DNA of 64,000 bases from Mixophyes australis (GCA_036250195.1 JAVHZZ010000009.1:98710271-98774270); one strand, 5' to 3'. Shown: positions 9,070 to 22,132, counted from the first letter of the stretch. Notes: generated from the letters alone by a model not told the origin. Numbers and translations are program-made.

Positions 9070-11529
9070 CCAAACAATGTGGACTGAATTTCTTACATTA
9101 TCAATACCATCTAAGTTAGTTTTACAGGACACATAATGTTAATGCTTTCTTCTTAATTCAGAACTATATATGAAAATAGAGATAGAATTGTAAACAATTT
9201 AATGACAAAAGTTGGAAACACATTACAGTTATAGTCAACATTCTGTTCTCTGTTCTTTTGTTTCAGTATGCAATGTGTAAGCTCTAGTTGTAATTTATTT
9301 CTAGAGTACAAAAATTCATTTGTACAGAAATGTAATTATGGGAAAGCCTGGACAGTCACTCTTAGGTATAAGTCCTGAGATGTGACATTATTTTTCTATG
9401 CCCCCCTTTCTCTGATTATTTAAGATTTATAAGCACTGTGCTAGGTTGTAATTATAGATCTCATTGCATTCACAAATCTAAGGCAATCTATACTGAATGC
9501 ATGGACAGGCATTGAAGTGGAAGCAATGTAGCCCAATAAAGATGTGATGATCTTTACTGGAGTACTCAGCTATCTTTATAATCTGACATATGCAAATTAA
9601 GTCATGTGATTCTGCAGAGTTGTGGCTTTGTACATGACAGACTAATTATATGGTATAGTTGAAGAGGTAGAAAAAAAACAAGAGGAGAAACTTTTAATCA
9701 CGACAGGGCTATAATATCTCTTGGGTTTTACCTTAAAATATGTGATTAAATTGCTGAACATACAGTATATACTACCTACGGGATGATGAATCAGCATGGT
9801 AATTTATGTTCAAGCAGCAGAGCACACTATACTAATTTAAGCTATAGGAAAGAGTTATTTTATGTTCTATTGTATCAATAGCAAACATTTAAAACCAATC
9901 GGATGCAGGAACTTTGTTGGTTAATTTAATACCCTAAGCTTCTTCATATGTTATAGTAGTTTGACAGGAGACTATCATCACTATTTTATGCTGTTCGGGG
10001 TCTTTGCTCCTTCCACTAGCTTAATATCAGTCTGTGGTTTCCTGATAGTTTCCATTCCCTTCCTCGCATCATGACCCTGCCCTTATAACATGCAGCCATG
10101 CTCTTACTTACACAATCACACAAGTGGTCAGGTCCCACAAAAGTATCAGATTAATATATTGAAATGCTCTGTGATGCTGTGAATATTCTGATGATCTGAT
10201 TGGTAGTGAATTGTTCTTTCCCCGCCCACTTCAAAACTGGGTACATATGGACATGCAGAAGATGAATTTTGATAAATAATATGTAATTTGTAGAACAAGA
10301 GAAATGTGTATTGCACAGTTAGTAAGTATTAAAAATAGGGACAAAATGGGAACAAAAATTACCAGGGAGAATCCTGGTACTGTCCCTGGAAATTAGGAAC
10401 AATTGTGTATTTATTGTACAAGTTTGCTTTCATGTTTTGTTTTAGTTCACTGAAATAAACAAAAAATCCTAAGAATGCATATTATATAAAGATAAAAGGA
10501 CCGCATTAATAGGAGGGCTAACTAAAAAAAAAGATTGCTGTTAGGCATTGGCAAGCTGGACCATGATTTTTGGAGAACAAATGTGGCATATTTATTTTAA
10601 GACCATTCATTTGAACTGAAAAATAAAATGTGCAACAACCAAAACAGCACAAAATCTCTTTTTTTTCCTTTTCTAGTTCCTTTTAAGGCTTGCCTGATTG
10701 ACTAAAAATGTAATGGTGCATTTATTGGGTTGAATTCCCTTAGTCAAAATGTGAGAATCAGTTTGTTTTGTGGTGGATTTGAAGTGATTTAAAATGTATT
10801 TAGTTCCATTGCTCAGGGAGAGCTCTGCTTCAGAATCTGTCCAAATAAATCAAACTCAAATGCAGCTTGTTGCAATCCCAGTTTATTATCTAATGCTTTA
10901 AATCAACATTCTCAGTTTTCTGTTTCATTATCTCTCTATATCTTGTTATTTAATAGATTTTTTTTTCAGTTTTCATGGTTATAATACTTTTTATTTTAAT
11001 ATGAATTTCCTGGGGAGTTTGCAAGTATAGGGGTAAAATCCATGTGTCTTTGTAATGACACATTTTATTGAAAAACTTCTTGAATCTATATTTTTTTTTT
11101 AGTTTCATTTCTAAATAAAATATAAAATGAATACATACAGAAAATCAAAAATAAATACATAAAGTACATTCATGAAACAGGAGTTTAGTATGAAAGCCAA
11201 GAAGGACAATAGTGTATGTAACTAAGCAGCTTAACATACTGCAAACTGACTAAATCAGCAAAGCTGACATATTCATGGTACAGCATGTTTTTATTGAATA
11301 CACATAACATAGCCCTAGATTGGAGGTAAACAAGTCTTTAGTTAGTTCTCTGTGGTGGGAATATTTATTTGTTGTTTTTTTTTTGCAATCAATTTTTATT
11401 GTTTATATAAAGGTACAACTTACGTAAGTGATAAAGTGAACAAACTATTATAGAAATGTGGGCTATTTATCCATAATATAATAAAGATATCACATGTTCA
11501 TTGCATAACAGTTTGTTTACAAGAATTAT
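9070..11529. other. AT-rich non-coding DNA
   Basis: About 2.4 kb with homopolymer runs but no recognised gene, LINE domain or inverted terminal repeat. Confidence 0.65.
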
Positions 11530-11909
11530 GGGCAGCACAGTGACCTAGTGGTTAGCACTTCTGCCTCACAGCACTGGGGTCATGAGTTGGATTCCCAACC
11601 ATGGCCTTATCTGTGAGGAGTTTGTATGTTCTCCCTGTGTTTGCGTGGGTTTCCTCCGGGTGCTCCGGTTTCCTCCCACACTCCAAAAACATACTGGTAG
11701 GTTAATTGGCTGCTATCAAAAATTGACCCTAGTCTCTGTCTGTCTATCTCCCTCTTTGTCTGTCTGTGTCTGTGTGAGTGTGTGTCTATATTAGGGAATT
11801 TAAACTGGAAGCTCCAATGGGGCAGGGACTGATGTGAATGAGTTCTCTGTACAGCGTTGCAGAATTAGTGGCGCTATATAAATAAATGATGATGATGATG
11901 ATGATGATG
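11530..11909 (+). mobile_element. V-SINE/mermaid-like tRNA-derived SINE with L2-type tail
   Basis: The head starts GGGCAGCACAGTGACCTAGTGG with pol III A-box-like TGACCTAGTGG and a B-box-like GAGTTGGATTCCC. The central block (TTTCCTCCGGGTGCTCCGG, TTTCCTCCCACACTCCAAAA) matches what I know as the conserved domain of mermaid/DANA-type V-SINEs. The tail GGCGCTATATAAATAAATGA plus GATGAT repeats resembles the L2 tail at 9.0 kb, so L2 machinery probably moved it. The pol III boxes are not proof of current transcription. Confidence 0.87.
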
Positions 11910-12073
11910 AAGAGTAGAAAAAGGAATCTTCTTAGAAGAAATAGCTGTAAACATATATAAATATATATTAATAAACTAGGATTGTTATATTATTTAAACT
12001 GCATTGTAGGTTAGGAACTGTGGGAAAAAGGAGAGTGGAGAGGAAAAGTAGGGGAAGGATGGATAGGAACCTG

Positions 12074-12249
12074 CAGGGGCAGGCTGAGCTGGGGGGCAAG
12101 GGGGCATCTGCCCACAGGTCCAGTCCCATACTGGGCTACCTTGGAGCTAAATCACTGGGCCACCTGCATTTCTTTTCCTTTAAAATGTTCCTAATATGCT
12201 ACTGACTCAAGTCTTGCCCCCTGGGTTAAAATTTGCCAGCCCTCCCCTG
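12074..12249. mobile_element. hAT MITE, 176 bp
   Basis: Termini are CAGGGGCAGGCTGAGC and, reverse-complemented, CAGGGGAGGGCTGGCA. Flanks GGAACCTG (left) and GGAACCAG (right) match at 7 of 8 bases, a hAT-type 8-bp target duplication. The same terminus recurs at 54197. Confidence 0.8.
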
Positions 12250-13867
12250 GGAACCAGTGTGTGTTAAAAGAGGTTATATTGGGACGATGTCTTTTGGAAG
12301 GAAACAGGTTTTAAAAAAATCATAAATAATATTTTATTCTATTTTTTTAATTATGATACAAAACATAACAGTTAAAACTGTGTAGTAATAATAATGTTCT
12401 TTGATATGAAAGGAAAAAAGTACACAGATTACATAAAATTACATATGTGAAGATGAACATAAAATATGTCAAGGTTTTATGGCTTTCCACATGTGTGGCT
12501 TCTAAATGTTAGTACTAGCTTTATAATGAGTTCTGCATTTTCAAATGCTAAACCCACAATACTTGAGTGTAGACAGTAATTACTGCAGCTCCGTTGATTC
12601 AATAAAGGATTATTGGGTTCTTTCAATGCCCAGAATGTTGAGGCATGAGGACGGTGATGGAATACGAAGTAACTGGGCCCCATAAACAATTTGTGGGGAC
12701 CCAGCAATACATAGTCATCCTCCCCCGCAGGCTTTATGTTGTTGTCCTGAGGCTTTTCAGTTCTGGAACTGAAATTCCAAATAGGGCTTTCATATGCACC
12801 AGCCCCCATGCAATCTCAGAGGTTCAGAGCACGGGCCTGTGTAACAAAGGTACAGTAAACAGTAAATACGCTGCCACATTTTTTTTTTGCAATTGGTGAA
12901 ATCTGTAATTGCATATAATTTGTGTCTTTGCACACAATTGACTGTGTAGGCAATAAATTTGCATGCCCTATATGAGCTGCACCATTTCTTTAATAAGGAG
13001 AAATGTATTTGAAGCAGTCCAAGATCTTCAGCTCTAATGCACCAGCTTCTATTCTGTGATTGGTTGTTGTCAGTGGTAGCAAATAGGGGTTTTACAGGAT
13101 GTCAATAATTAAACAATTGTCATTCTGGCAACATTGTTATGTTTTCCACATGCTAATCATGTTTAACATGGTTAGCGTGTGGCATTGATATGAAATCGCC
13201 TTTATGTGATAAAATGTGTGTTTTTGATGTTGTTTTCCACCTTCAGTTGTTTATTAGCATTCCTGGTTTTGTGTGTCAATTATCTGAGTATAAACATTAC
13301 ATAAAAAAAAAGAAAGCAGATGATAAAAAAGTAAAAACAACACAAAGCAAAACTAATATGTGGCTGCAAATAATATTTCAGCCTGCAGAGGATCCTAGAA
13401 ATCAGCTTTTGAAAGGTGTAAATAGAAGATTAATATTTGGGTTTTACAGCTTTAGCCATAAATCCATGTTAGTAGGTTGTGTTTGTAGGTATCCAATCAA
13501 GGGTCTGATTTTCTGTTCGAAAGGTGAGCAACAGGATTATTGTTCAATTTGACTACAGAGGTGGGTCTCCAAATGGGATTAGATCCAGCTGTTTTGTTCA
13601 CGACTTGATCACTTCCATCTTCAGCAAGTCTTGTTGTGCGATCAGTAGATGACAGCACACAGTCCGATAGTCATCATCTTCTAATTGCCTTTTGCGTCTT
13701 ACCTGATAATGATCCTATCAATTTCAGTAGGATCATTATCTGGCTTTGTAGCCATTTTGAAACCACACATGCTGCATATTGAGCCAGTTGCCCAACACTG
13801 CATGTGAAATTGCAGCATGTGTGACACAAGCTGATAATTAATGTAAATGTGAAAGGTAAAACACATA
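12250..13867. other. Non-coding DNA with a small perfect hairpin
   Basis: No gene was recognised. It contains the 13-bp stem at 13705-13740 and a second short inverted pair (around 13766 and 13812). Other features were not identified. Confidence 0.6.
13705..13740. repeat. Perfect 13-bp stem with 10-bp loop
   Basis: GATAATGATCCTA at 13705-13717 is followed by its exact complement at 13728-13740. No T-run or gene context suggests a terminator. It may be the core of an eroded MITE. Confidence 0.8.
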
Positions 13868-14102
13868 GGGGGGTATTCAATTGTCGGTGGGATTGCCGAA
13901 AATCACGCGGTCCGCGCACAATTACAGATATTATGGTAATCGTGCGCGGAAAAACATGTAATACGGTAATTTACTCGCTGGATTTCAGCTCGCGGCTCAG
14001 GGAGCTGCGAGTTTAAATCCAGCTAGAAATTACCGTATTACATGTATTCGTTTTTCCGCGGCGGGATTTTCGGCGATCCCTGCCGACAGTTGAATATGCC
14101 CC
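13868..14102. mobile_element. Palindromic MITE, GGGGGGTATTCAATTG family, copy 1
   Basis: A 235-bp inverted repeat with ends GGGGGGTATTCAATTGTCGG and, reverse-complemented, GGGGCATATTCAACTGTCGG. ATA flanks both ends, suggesting a 3-bp target duplication. Inner arms share TACGGTAATT and CGCGCACAATTAC-type blocks with the copies at 38.2 and 47.6 kb. Confidence 0.85.
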
Positions 14103-14105
14103 ATA

Positions 14106-15939
14106 GTGTTTTTTTCTGTATTAATGCCATGCTTTTACTTGAACCCCCCATACTATCTTACATTGTTGCATTACACATTTGCACTTGTGATTAGTATATT
14201 TAGGTGTCCTCTCACTAACAAGCGGTAATAAAGGCAATCACTTCTTGCAGATAATTGCTGCTGACCACTGGAGTCATTTACTTAAGACTTTTAGCAGCAA
14301 TGGGGTTGGGTACTAAATTTTGATGCTGGTAAAACCGACACTACTTACCCCTCCAGCGTGATGACGAAACAGCCATTCCCGACAGTTGAACTGGGCGACT
14401 CTTGTAAAAGCTGACTTTCACTAAATTGCACACATCGACTGTCCATTGCACTGGAATGACGTCACAGGTAAAAAACTACAGTATTGTTTGTGCTATTAAA
14501 GGGTCAATCACAATACGCTGGCTGGACAATACCCAAGGTTTATAAAAAAGCACTGTTCAGCCGTGATTGACCAGCCCCACCCAGGGATATTTATCACTAT
14601 ATTGATGTGACCAGCAGCATTGGGTCCCCCTTTACTGTGACAACCAACTTCCAGGCTTATCAGTGCAGGACTGAATGCCTCTATTAGGGAAGTGGAGGCC
14701 AATAAATTGTGTATCCCCTGATTCCTAGAGGATACTAGCCCCTACACTAAAAAATGTTGTTGGGGCTCCTATAGACAGTGACTGTGCCAGCAATTCAGCC
14801 CCTACGTAAAGGAAAAATAGGTCTTTAAGGCCTATAAATGAAAAAGAAATGAATACATAATCTAAACATGTACACATTTTAAAAATAATAATTTTTTAAT
14901 GAATTAAGAACATGTACCCAAATCAGAACAATCTTTATGAAAAAAGTCAGTAAAAAATGAACAAATCTGCTTTTCTTCCATCCAATTGTCCAGCTTTAGC
15001 TGTGGTTTTGACAACCAACAAGGTCCTCATCCTCAAACTTCATTCTAGCTGTTCAGTGCTATATAGCTGAAATTAGGATTCCCCCCATGCTTATTTTTTG
15101 ATGGTTCATCTATTCTGGTAGGGAGTCAATTAGACTTTCAATGTCATTGTCTTAACCTCATCTAGTTAAAGTAAGTCCAGATTATTTATAGCTGGGATTT
15201 TTTTTCCATTTGGTGTATGTAGTTATTCAATTGATTTTTTTTTTCTTTTAAGCATAATGGTGATCTTGGCACCACCTTGACTATTATATATGGACTTTAG
15301 ATGTGACATAACTGTTGTCTGTAGTCACCTGGATTCCAATCTGTCAGTAACTAGAACCCCTTATCTGGTAATTAAAATATTCAGCACTGTGTAGACCAGC
15401 TTGGAAACTGCTTAACACTATAATGAAATGAACCTATGCTTCTGCTTTCTCAATTATAGTAATAAAAGCATTGAGTCGCTAGTGCTGGTGCTGGTTACAT
15501 AATTTGTATTTGTGGAGGGCACTCATTCTTTTTTGTTTTACTTCATTTTTGATTTATACGTAAGTCTGCTGTAATTGTTTTTTTTAGCCTATTTTCCAGT
15601 GATTGATGTAAGTTCTCCTGTGATAAACCCATTTAGGATCAACTATTTTATTAGATTACGGAGAAGTCTAAAATTCCTTCCAATGACTCCTTTCACCAGT
15701 TACTACACCCACAGAGCGTCCATATCGAGTTATTCAAAATATGGAAGACCCACAGCCTGGAAGTTCAAATACAAATAACTCTGTGCCTTGTTTTCAATTG
15801 TAAGCTGAAAGAATAAGTTTATGTCCTACTACTTGACGGAGGGAGGTCCAGGTACCAAAAGTTCATATATATTTCTCCTGTATGCCATATGAAGGAGTGG
15901 AGCAGATGCAGGAGAGACAGACATAGAATGAGCAGACTT
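14106..15939. other. Non-coding DNA
   Basis: No gene or mobile element was recognised. Confidence 0.6.
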
Positions 15940-16135
15940 GGGGTCAAATTTATCAAGCTGGGAGTTTCTGGTGGGTTTGAAAAGTGGAGATGTTGCCTAT
16001 AGCAACCAATCAGATTCTAGTTATCATTTATTTAGTGCATTCTACAAAATGATAACTAGAATCTGATTGGTTGCTATGGGCAACATCTCCACTTTTCAAA
16101 CCAGCTGGAAACTCGCAGCTTGATAAAGTTATCCC
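15940..16135. mobile_element. Palindromic MITE with CAACCAATCAGATTCTAG core, copy 1
   Basis: A 196-bp inverted repeat. Each arm contains GATGTTGCCTATAGCAACCA and AATCAGATTCTAGTTATCAT or the complement. It is a relative of the elements at 32646, 45452 and 51990, and the most diverged at the tips. Confidence 0.88.
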
Positions 16136-18885
16136 TTGGTGCAAGTGAATAACATACAGAATATAATTTGATCTTATTCACTATATCCAGAGAAAATAAA
16201 TAAATAACAAATAGACGACATGTTAACACAACATAAAAAGTTATAAAAATGTTCACTATAAATTAGTCTGTTCTGATATGTTCAAATGTTTTTTAAATTA
16301 AGCTGCTGTATTCATGTATACATTTTTAACAATCTTTTGAATAGTTACACATTTTTTTAAGAAAAAAAATCTCTGGCTCATCTTCTGTTGTTGCTGAAGC
16401 CCAAAGCATGGCATCTGTTAAATACCATTCATTATAGTCTTACAGAAGGGAATTGGATTTTCAATTGGTTAAACAAATTGCTCCACTGTTCCAATTCCAA
16501 TTGACAAATGTGCCCAAATTTGAATATTTTTTTAATTGTTCTCTTTTACTCTTCAGCGAAAATCTATATGCTAATGGTTTAAATGGGATAGTTTCAGTTT
16601 TCGATAAGACAATGTATCACATATATTTGCAAAAAACACATTATGTTGGATAGATTTTTTAAAATGAATGAGGTTACATCCCATAATTTTGACCTCAAGT
16701 CACTGTGAAAGTAATTAAACTCCTTTTAAAACTATGCTTATATGTTATCTGGTTTATTTCTACTGCAGCAGGAAGAATTTGACTTTATCCCATCTTCTAC
16801 CACAGGATTCCCAGTACTAGGTGAGGGTCTACTATTTTGCCCTGCTCCCCACTCCCCAACACTTGTGTGAGTGGTGGTAAGTGTATTAGCATGAATACAT
16901 ATCTTTCCAGGTACCAAGTAGCAAGACGCACCAACTGTTTTTTCTACTTTAATTATAAGAGAATTATCACACATGATTAAGACTGACAAGAGAACTTTGG
17001 GATTAGAACAGAATTTTTGTATGCAGGCAAAAATAATGGTACCTTAGTGTCATAAAACCTGGGTAACCTACAGCTATTTTGCCCTAGCCAACCCACAGAG
17101 AGTATGGCTGGGGGTAACAACAATGCTTCCCACACCAAGTCAGCACTTACTGGGCTATTTTCTGCCCCTCCCCACCCTCAGTAGTGTGGATGTGGAACGT
17201 AACTCACACTCAGGCAAATATCCAGTACTATAATATTATGGGTTATTAATAAAAGGGATATCAACAGTGAATAAAATACTATAATGGATAGGGGTAAATA
17301 CAAACACAGCAATTATTGTGCTTTAAAGAAAGGGGCAATAAAGTCATACTGCAGGGAATATAACAGTAAAATATCAGACATACATGTACAGCACTATACT
17401 AGTCTATCAGGGGCCACCCCTAGGTACCCAATCCAGATTTACATCAGAGCCGGGGTGGCTGTTCCCCTGGCTCTGCAAGCAAGACAGTGATCCTGCTTCA
17501 CTATCAATCTGCTTTTGACAGACACACCGATCCACAAGACCCACAGAGACCCCAATGAAGGAAGATGACTTGTTGATCCTCACAGTCCTTCAGTAGTCCT
17601 CTGATTCTCCAGTCATCCCAGTGAAAGCCACAACACTTCACGAGTTCTGACATCCAGCTCACAAACAACCAGTATTACAAGATGGAACACACATAGACCC
17701 AAATGTATTTTTATATAGAGCAGTCTTTACCCCTGCCATAAATGTAAATAAGCACTTGAAATACTGCACCAATTCTACAGGATGTTTTAGCAGGATTTCC
17801 AATATAGGACATGGGGTAGACTGTACTGAGCACTGAGGTTTTGGTTTGACTGGGCCAATGGACAAGGCATTTAAGATAATGTGTGGTTCATTTCTTATTG
17901 GGCTTTGCAAAGGGACAGCAGGCATTTTCCATATGCAGGGATTATTGCATACTGATGTTTAGCATCAGAGGGTAGATGGTAGCTCTAATCACAGGGAGCA
18001 ATGAGTTGTCTAATTGAGATTCATACAATAGAAAATAATAAAATATAACAAATATACAGTAATCTGTAACTTAACAAGAACCTGTATATTTAACAAAAGG
18101 ACTCCATAACGTGTATGCAAGCCAGGAATGTTGTGGTCAAGGTAAAACCATCCCTCTGCCTTGCTGAGACAAGAGGCTTAGTTACATCTGACTTTCTGTG
18201 TTCAATGTCTCACAGTATAATGTTGGCAGACTATTTTGCCATTTATAACCTAAAATTGCATTTTTTTGGTGGAGAACCCCTGCCAAAATTGTATGTATTA
18301 TCTTAATACAACATCATGAGAACATTTGGATTTTAAAAATCCAACAAATATTTCCAAATGTTTAAGAATGGACCATTCTTATCTTAGAAACAATTGACTA
18401 CATGAGCAAAAGTGGAAATTGTTAAAAACTGGTAACACTGATTTCTAAATGGGCACTCAAAAGTAACAAATTTAAATAACAATTCTATCCATTTTAAATT
18501 TAAAAGTTGGACTTCGAGCATTTCGGTTTGTATAAAGACCTTTTTCAAGGACCTGCAAAATGCAAGTGAAGCAAAGACCAATTTAAACAGCTCTGTCCTC
18601 CAATACCATAAAGGCAATGCTTGGGGTGAGATTAATTTTTGGGCGCTTTGAAAACATTGCCTGCAATTTTGTCCTCCAAGCCACTGAATTTACTATCCAG
18701 CGTTATGAAGGCTGAAAAGTTAAATCGCAGATGATGTGCGTTGGTTTCAAAACTCCAAAACCATCTGTGGTTTACATGAAACTGCTTGCAGTTTAATTCA
18801 AATATGCTGTTTTTTAAAAGATACACATTAACACACACAATTTATTTGAACAACATTATCAGACCATAATATTACTCCCTGAGAT
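16136..18885. other. Non-coding DNA, possible old repeats near 17.0-18.0 and 18.5 kb
   Basis: No exon was recognised. About 17030-17950 has a composition unlike its surroundings and may be an old LTR-type repeat, but I found no paired ends. GCATTTCGGTTTGTATAAAG and CCTTTTTCAAGGACCT near 18520-18555 resemble the CGAAA...TTCAAGG motifs of some retroelement tails. Confidence 0.45.
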
Positions 18886-18893
18886 AACTTGGG

Positions 18894-19128
18894 CATACTT
18901 GCCAACTTATGGAAAGTATGATCCGGGAACTGCCGGGGGCAGGTGGGCGTGCAGGGGACGGGGCCAAAATGATGCGACTTATGGTGAATCGCGCATTTTG
19001 GATTTAATTCTGCCCAATTCACTAGGAAGTGGGCAGATGCGGGAGACTGTCATACTCTCCCAGGAGTCTGTGGCACCTACTCAGAATTCAGGAGTCTCCC
19101 GGACATTCCAGGAGAGTTGGCAAGTATG
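18894..19128. mobile_element. hAT-type MITE, CATACTTGCCAACT family, copy 1
   Basis: The left end is CATACTTGCCAACTTATGG and the right end reads, reverse-complemented, CATACTTGCCAACTCTCCTG. Perfect 8-bp target duplications AACTTGGG lie at 18886-18893 and 19129-19136. It is 235 bp long with no coding capacity. The second copy is at 51211-51490. Confidence 0.92.
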
Positions 19129-19136
19129 AACTTGGG

Positions 19137-20280
19137 TATATCAAATAATTTGTACCAACTTTCACTTTTATTGAAGTTTCTCCGTTTTAGATTTCTGGTG
19201 ACATTCCCTTACATTGTTTTATCACATTGATGTTAATAAATGATATTATTTTTAATATATTGCTATCTGTTACACAATACATTTATATAAAATGGCACTG
19301 ATACAAGATCAAGTCCAAAATTTAATATTTATATTCCAACTTCCGTAGTCACTCTCTTATTTGCAAGCGGCAGCCAGAATGCAATATAACCGGGTGGTAA
19401 GTCTGGGAAACAAATCTAAAATAAAGAAAAGCAGGGCGCCTCATAGTTTAATAAAAGAGCTCTTCCTTCCCTGCTTTCACTTGGATAGGACATGCAGACA
19501 CATCTCCTAGCTGATGGAAAATGTACTAAGGAACGGCAATTGGCTCAAGTGTCACTAATGAAATCAAACAGATAAGCTCAATATTTTGTATCTCTGGTAC
19601 ATCTAAGCACTATTGTTTGGTGTTTGTTGTGGTGCATCACTGGGTGCATGGTGTCAGGCCATTTACAATTATAAAAGGTAATACACTATTGCTGGTTTTC
19701 CATATTTCTTTTGACATATACCTTTTGGATCCGGAATGACCTCGATAATGAAGTTGTGAGGACCAAAATTATCCTATAACCTATAGCCTTTTAAGAAGAA
19801 ACTGTGTGGTACGTACAATTATTATTAGATATAGCTAATATTTGGCCTATATTATTACACTATGAGGCACACAGCTTTTTCTTTATTTTATATTGGTATC
19901 TGTATTTAAAAACCTTTTTTTATATATACACATTCATTGCCACACACACTGCCTTATTTTGTTTCATCTTTTGTACCTTTTTAGAGATTGCATTATCTCT
20001 TGACTAGCAGCTGGTTGTGTATTTTTTTGTCAGTTATCTGGTTTAATAGGATCATATCCTTTCCACATTAAAAGAGTACTATACCCGCCCACATATTCAG
20101 TGGATATAAATAATATCTAAGCATAGCTCTGCACTGGTGCTGATTGCAGGCTGAATTCAAAATACTTCACTACATACTACTTATTATACAGGTTAGAGAC
20201 TGACTCTCATCAGCCATGTTTTGCCCTAGCTGAAAAGAGCCTTTGCATTACTCATTGACCATGTTTATTCTTGCACCTGA
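19137..20280. other. Non-coding DNA
   Basis: No gene was recognised. The last bases, together with those after the hAT element at 20835, form CCTGAAGAAAGGG/GAGCTGCCCGAAATGTTG, an older interspersed repeat that was the hAT target. Confidence 0.55.
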
Positions 20281-20288
20281 AGAAAGGG

Positions 20289-20826
20289 CAGGCCCGGCGC
20301 TCCCATTAGGCAAGGTTAGGCAGTTGCCTAGGGCGCCGGGCTCTGGAGGGCACCTCAGAAATAAAATTACTTTAAAACTGTGCGGCGACCGCTGACCATA
20401 CCTTCCACGGCTGCCGCACAGTGTTCAGATAAATCCACGGGGAGGGGAGAAGGGGCTATGGATCAACACCGCCGCCTCTCTGCTCGGTCTCCTCCCCTCC
20501 ACTCACTGACTGTCGGGCGTGACATCATAATCACGGCCCGACAGTGTCAGTGAGTGGAGGGGAGGAGACGGAGCAGAGAGGAACAGCTTTTATGGAGGCA
20601 AGGTAAGGAAAGACGTGGGGAGGAGGTAGGAGGGAGGAGGGCACCGATTTTGACAGTGTGCCGGGTGCCGATTTTTAAAGTGTGCCTGTGGCGGGGGGGG
20701 GGGGGGCGCTGGTTTTTAAAGTGTGCCAACGGCGGGGGGGGCGCCAATTTTTAAAGTGTGCCTGCTTGGGGGGGCACAGATTTTGACATTGTGCCTAGGG
20801 CGCCAAGGACCCCAGCACTGGCCCTG
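20289..20826. mobile_element. Non-autonomous hAT element, 538 bp
   Basis: Ends are CAGGCCCGGCGCTCCC and, reverse-complemented, CAGGGCCAGTGCTGGGG. Perfect 8-bp target duplications AGAAAGGG lie at 20281-20288 and 20827-20834. Inside is a GC-rich inverted repeat (about 20475-20580) with arms of the CTCCTCCCCTCCACTCACTG type. It is followed by a degenerate array of about 35-bp units built on TTTTTAAAGTGTGCC (20640-20800). There is no transposase. Confidence 0.93.
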
Positions 20827-20834
20827 AGAAAGGG

Positions 20835-21297
20835 GAGCTGCCCGAAATGTTGTGCTCCATTTAACTCTACTTTCCCTGGAAAATAAACTAGCTCAGATGA
20901 ACTTATAGGAACTCTGTCGTCTTTGGGTGTGTAGCCTTTACTGATAGTATTCTGAATGATTGTGAATGCATTGGCAGAAACCGTAACACTTAAATGACTA
21001 AACAGAAGTTATAAATCCTACATTTATAATCAGTTATTCAAGTGTGTGTCTGACGACATGTTCTTATGGCAGCCTATATGTTATTGAGGCTGTGCATGAT
21101 GTTCAATTGAACACACAAAACATTAAATATTTTATTCTCTTATAGTTCCATTTTAATATGCTAAACTTATCAAAGAAAAATACATATATTTCCCTTATTA
21201 TTTTACAATGGGATATATTAACTCATAGCAGTAATTAGAAAATGTAACTCTCCTCTCTATTGTTTGGCATCTTTAACTATTTCTGCTAATTGGGCAA
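20835..21297. other. Non-coding DNA
   Basis: The first part continues the older repeat split by the hAT insertion. The rest shows nothing recognised. Confidence 0.55.
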
Positions 21298-21298
21298 C

Positions 21299-21343
<45 letters not shown>

Positions 21344-21344
21344 C
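21298..21344. repeat. (TTA)n tract, 3' tail of an L2 LINE
   Basis: A pure trinucleotide run at the 3' end of the minus-strand L2 copy. Confidence 0.95.
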
Positions 21345-21830
21345 ATAGATTTATAAAGCGCCACAGTGCTCCACAGCGTCGTACAGTAGGGAAGAAAAGT
21401 ACATACATAAAACAGGACATACATAAAACAAGAACAGACAAGGCAGACAAAATGAATGGAGACATAAATACAAAGGGTATGGAGGACCCTGCTCATTAGA
21501 GAGCTTACATTCTAAAGGGAAGAGGGCACAGCTGAAACAAGAGGAGTGAGTGTGGCTCAGAGTGGAGAATGGGATAGTTGCAAGGGTGCATTAGCGTGAA
21601 TAGTGTTATTGACGATAAGGTCACCTCTAAAAAAGAGATGGGTTTTCAAAGAGCATCTAAAGATTTGACGGCTGTGGAGAAGTCTGATTGACCATGGTAG
21701 GGGATTCCATAAGTGGGGAACAGCACAGGAGATGTCTTGTATGAGGGAGTGAGAGGTTATCAGAGACGAGACAAGGTGCAGGTCAGTGGTAGATCTAAGA
21801 GAGCTGGAGGGAGAGTATTTTAATTTGATT

Positions 21831-22132
21831 TTAGATGTATGTTGGAGTGTTGTTGTTGAGGGCTTTGTAGGTAAGGGTGAGTAATTTGAATTTGATTCTG
21901 GAGGACACAGGGAGCCAGTGTAGGGATTTGCAAAGTGGTGCAGCAGATGTGGAGCAATGAGAGAGAAAGATCAGTCTTGAAGCAGCATTTAGGATGGATT
22001 GAAGTGTGGATATATGGGTTAGGTATGCCAGATAGCAGGAGGTTGCAATAGTCAAGACCGGAGATGATGAGAGAATGGATAAGAGTTTTGGTAGCATGTT
22101 GAGTAAGAAAAGGACGTATTCTGGAAATGTTT
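21831..22132 (-). pseudogene. L2 ORF2 C-terminal region
   Basis: It continues the reverse transcriptase remnant. The minus strand reads APLCKSLHWLPVSSRIKFKL then LTLTYKALNN, the same signature as the fragment at 8.4 kb, in a frame shared only in part with the upstream domain. Confidence 0.85.

Noticed and set aside
11541..11600. tRNA gene from the A-box and B-box-like motifs
   Set aside because: The motifs belong to the tRNA-derived head of a SINE. No cloverleaf with a proper acceptor stem could be formed.
15575..15778. Possible exon with an AG before it and Arg/Tyr-rich translation
   Set aside because: The protein matches no family I know, there is no donor or partner exon, and alternative frames look equally plausible.
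15940..16135. Repeated palindromes as a CRISPR array or terminators
   Set aside because: The copies are tens of kilobases apart, have no spacer structure, and carry MITE target duplications. The genome is eukaryotic.
20547..20754. Arg/Gly and Pro-rich open frames
   Set aside because: They lie in the purine-rich palindrome and G-run repeats of the hAT element.
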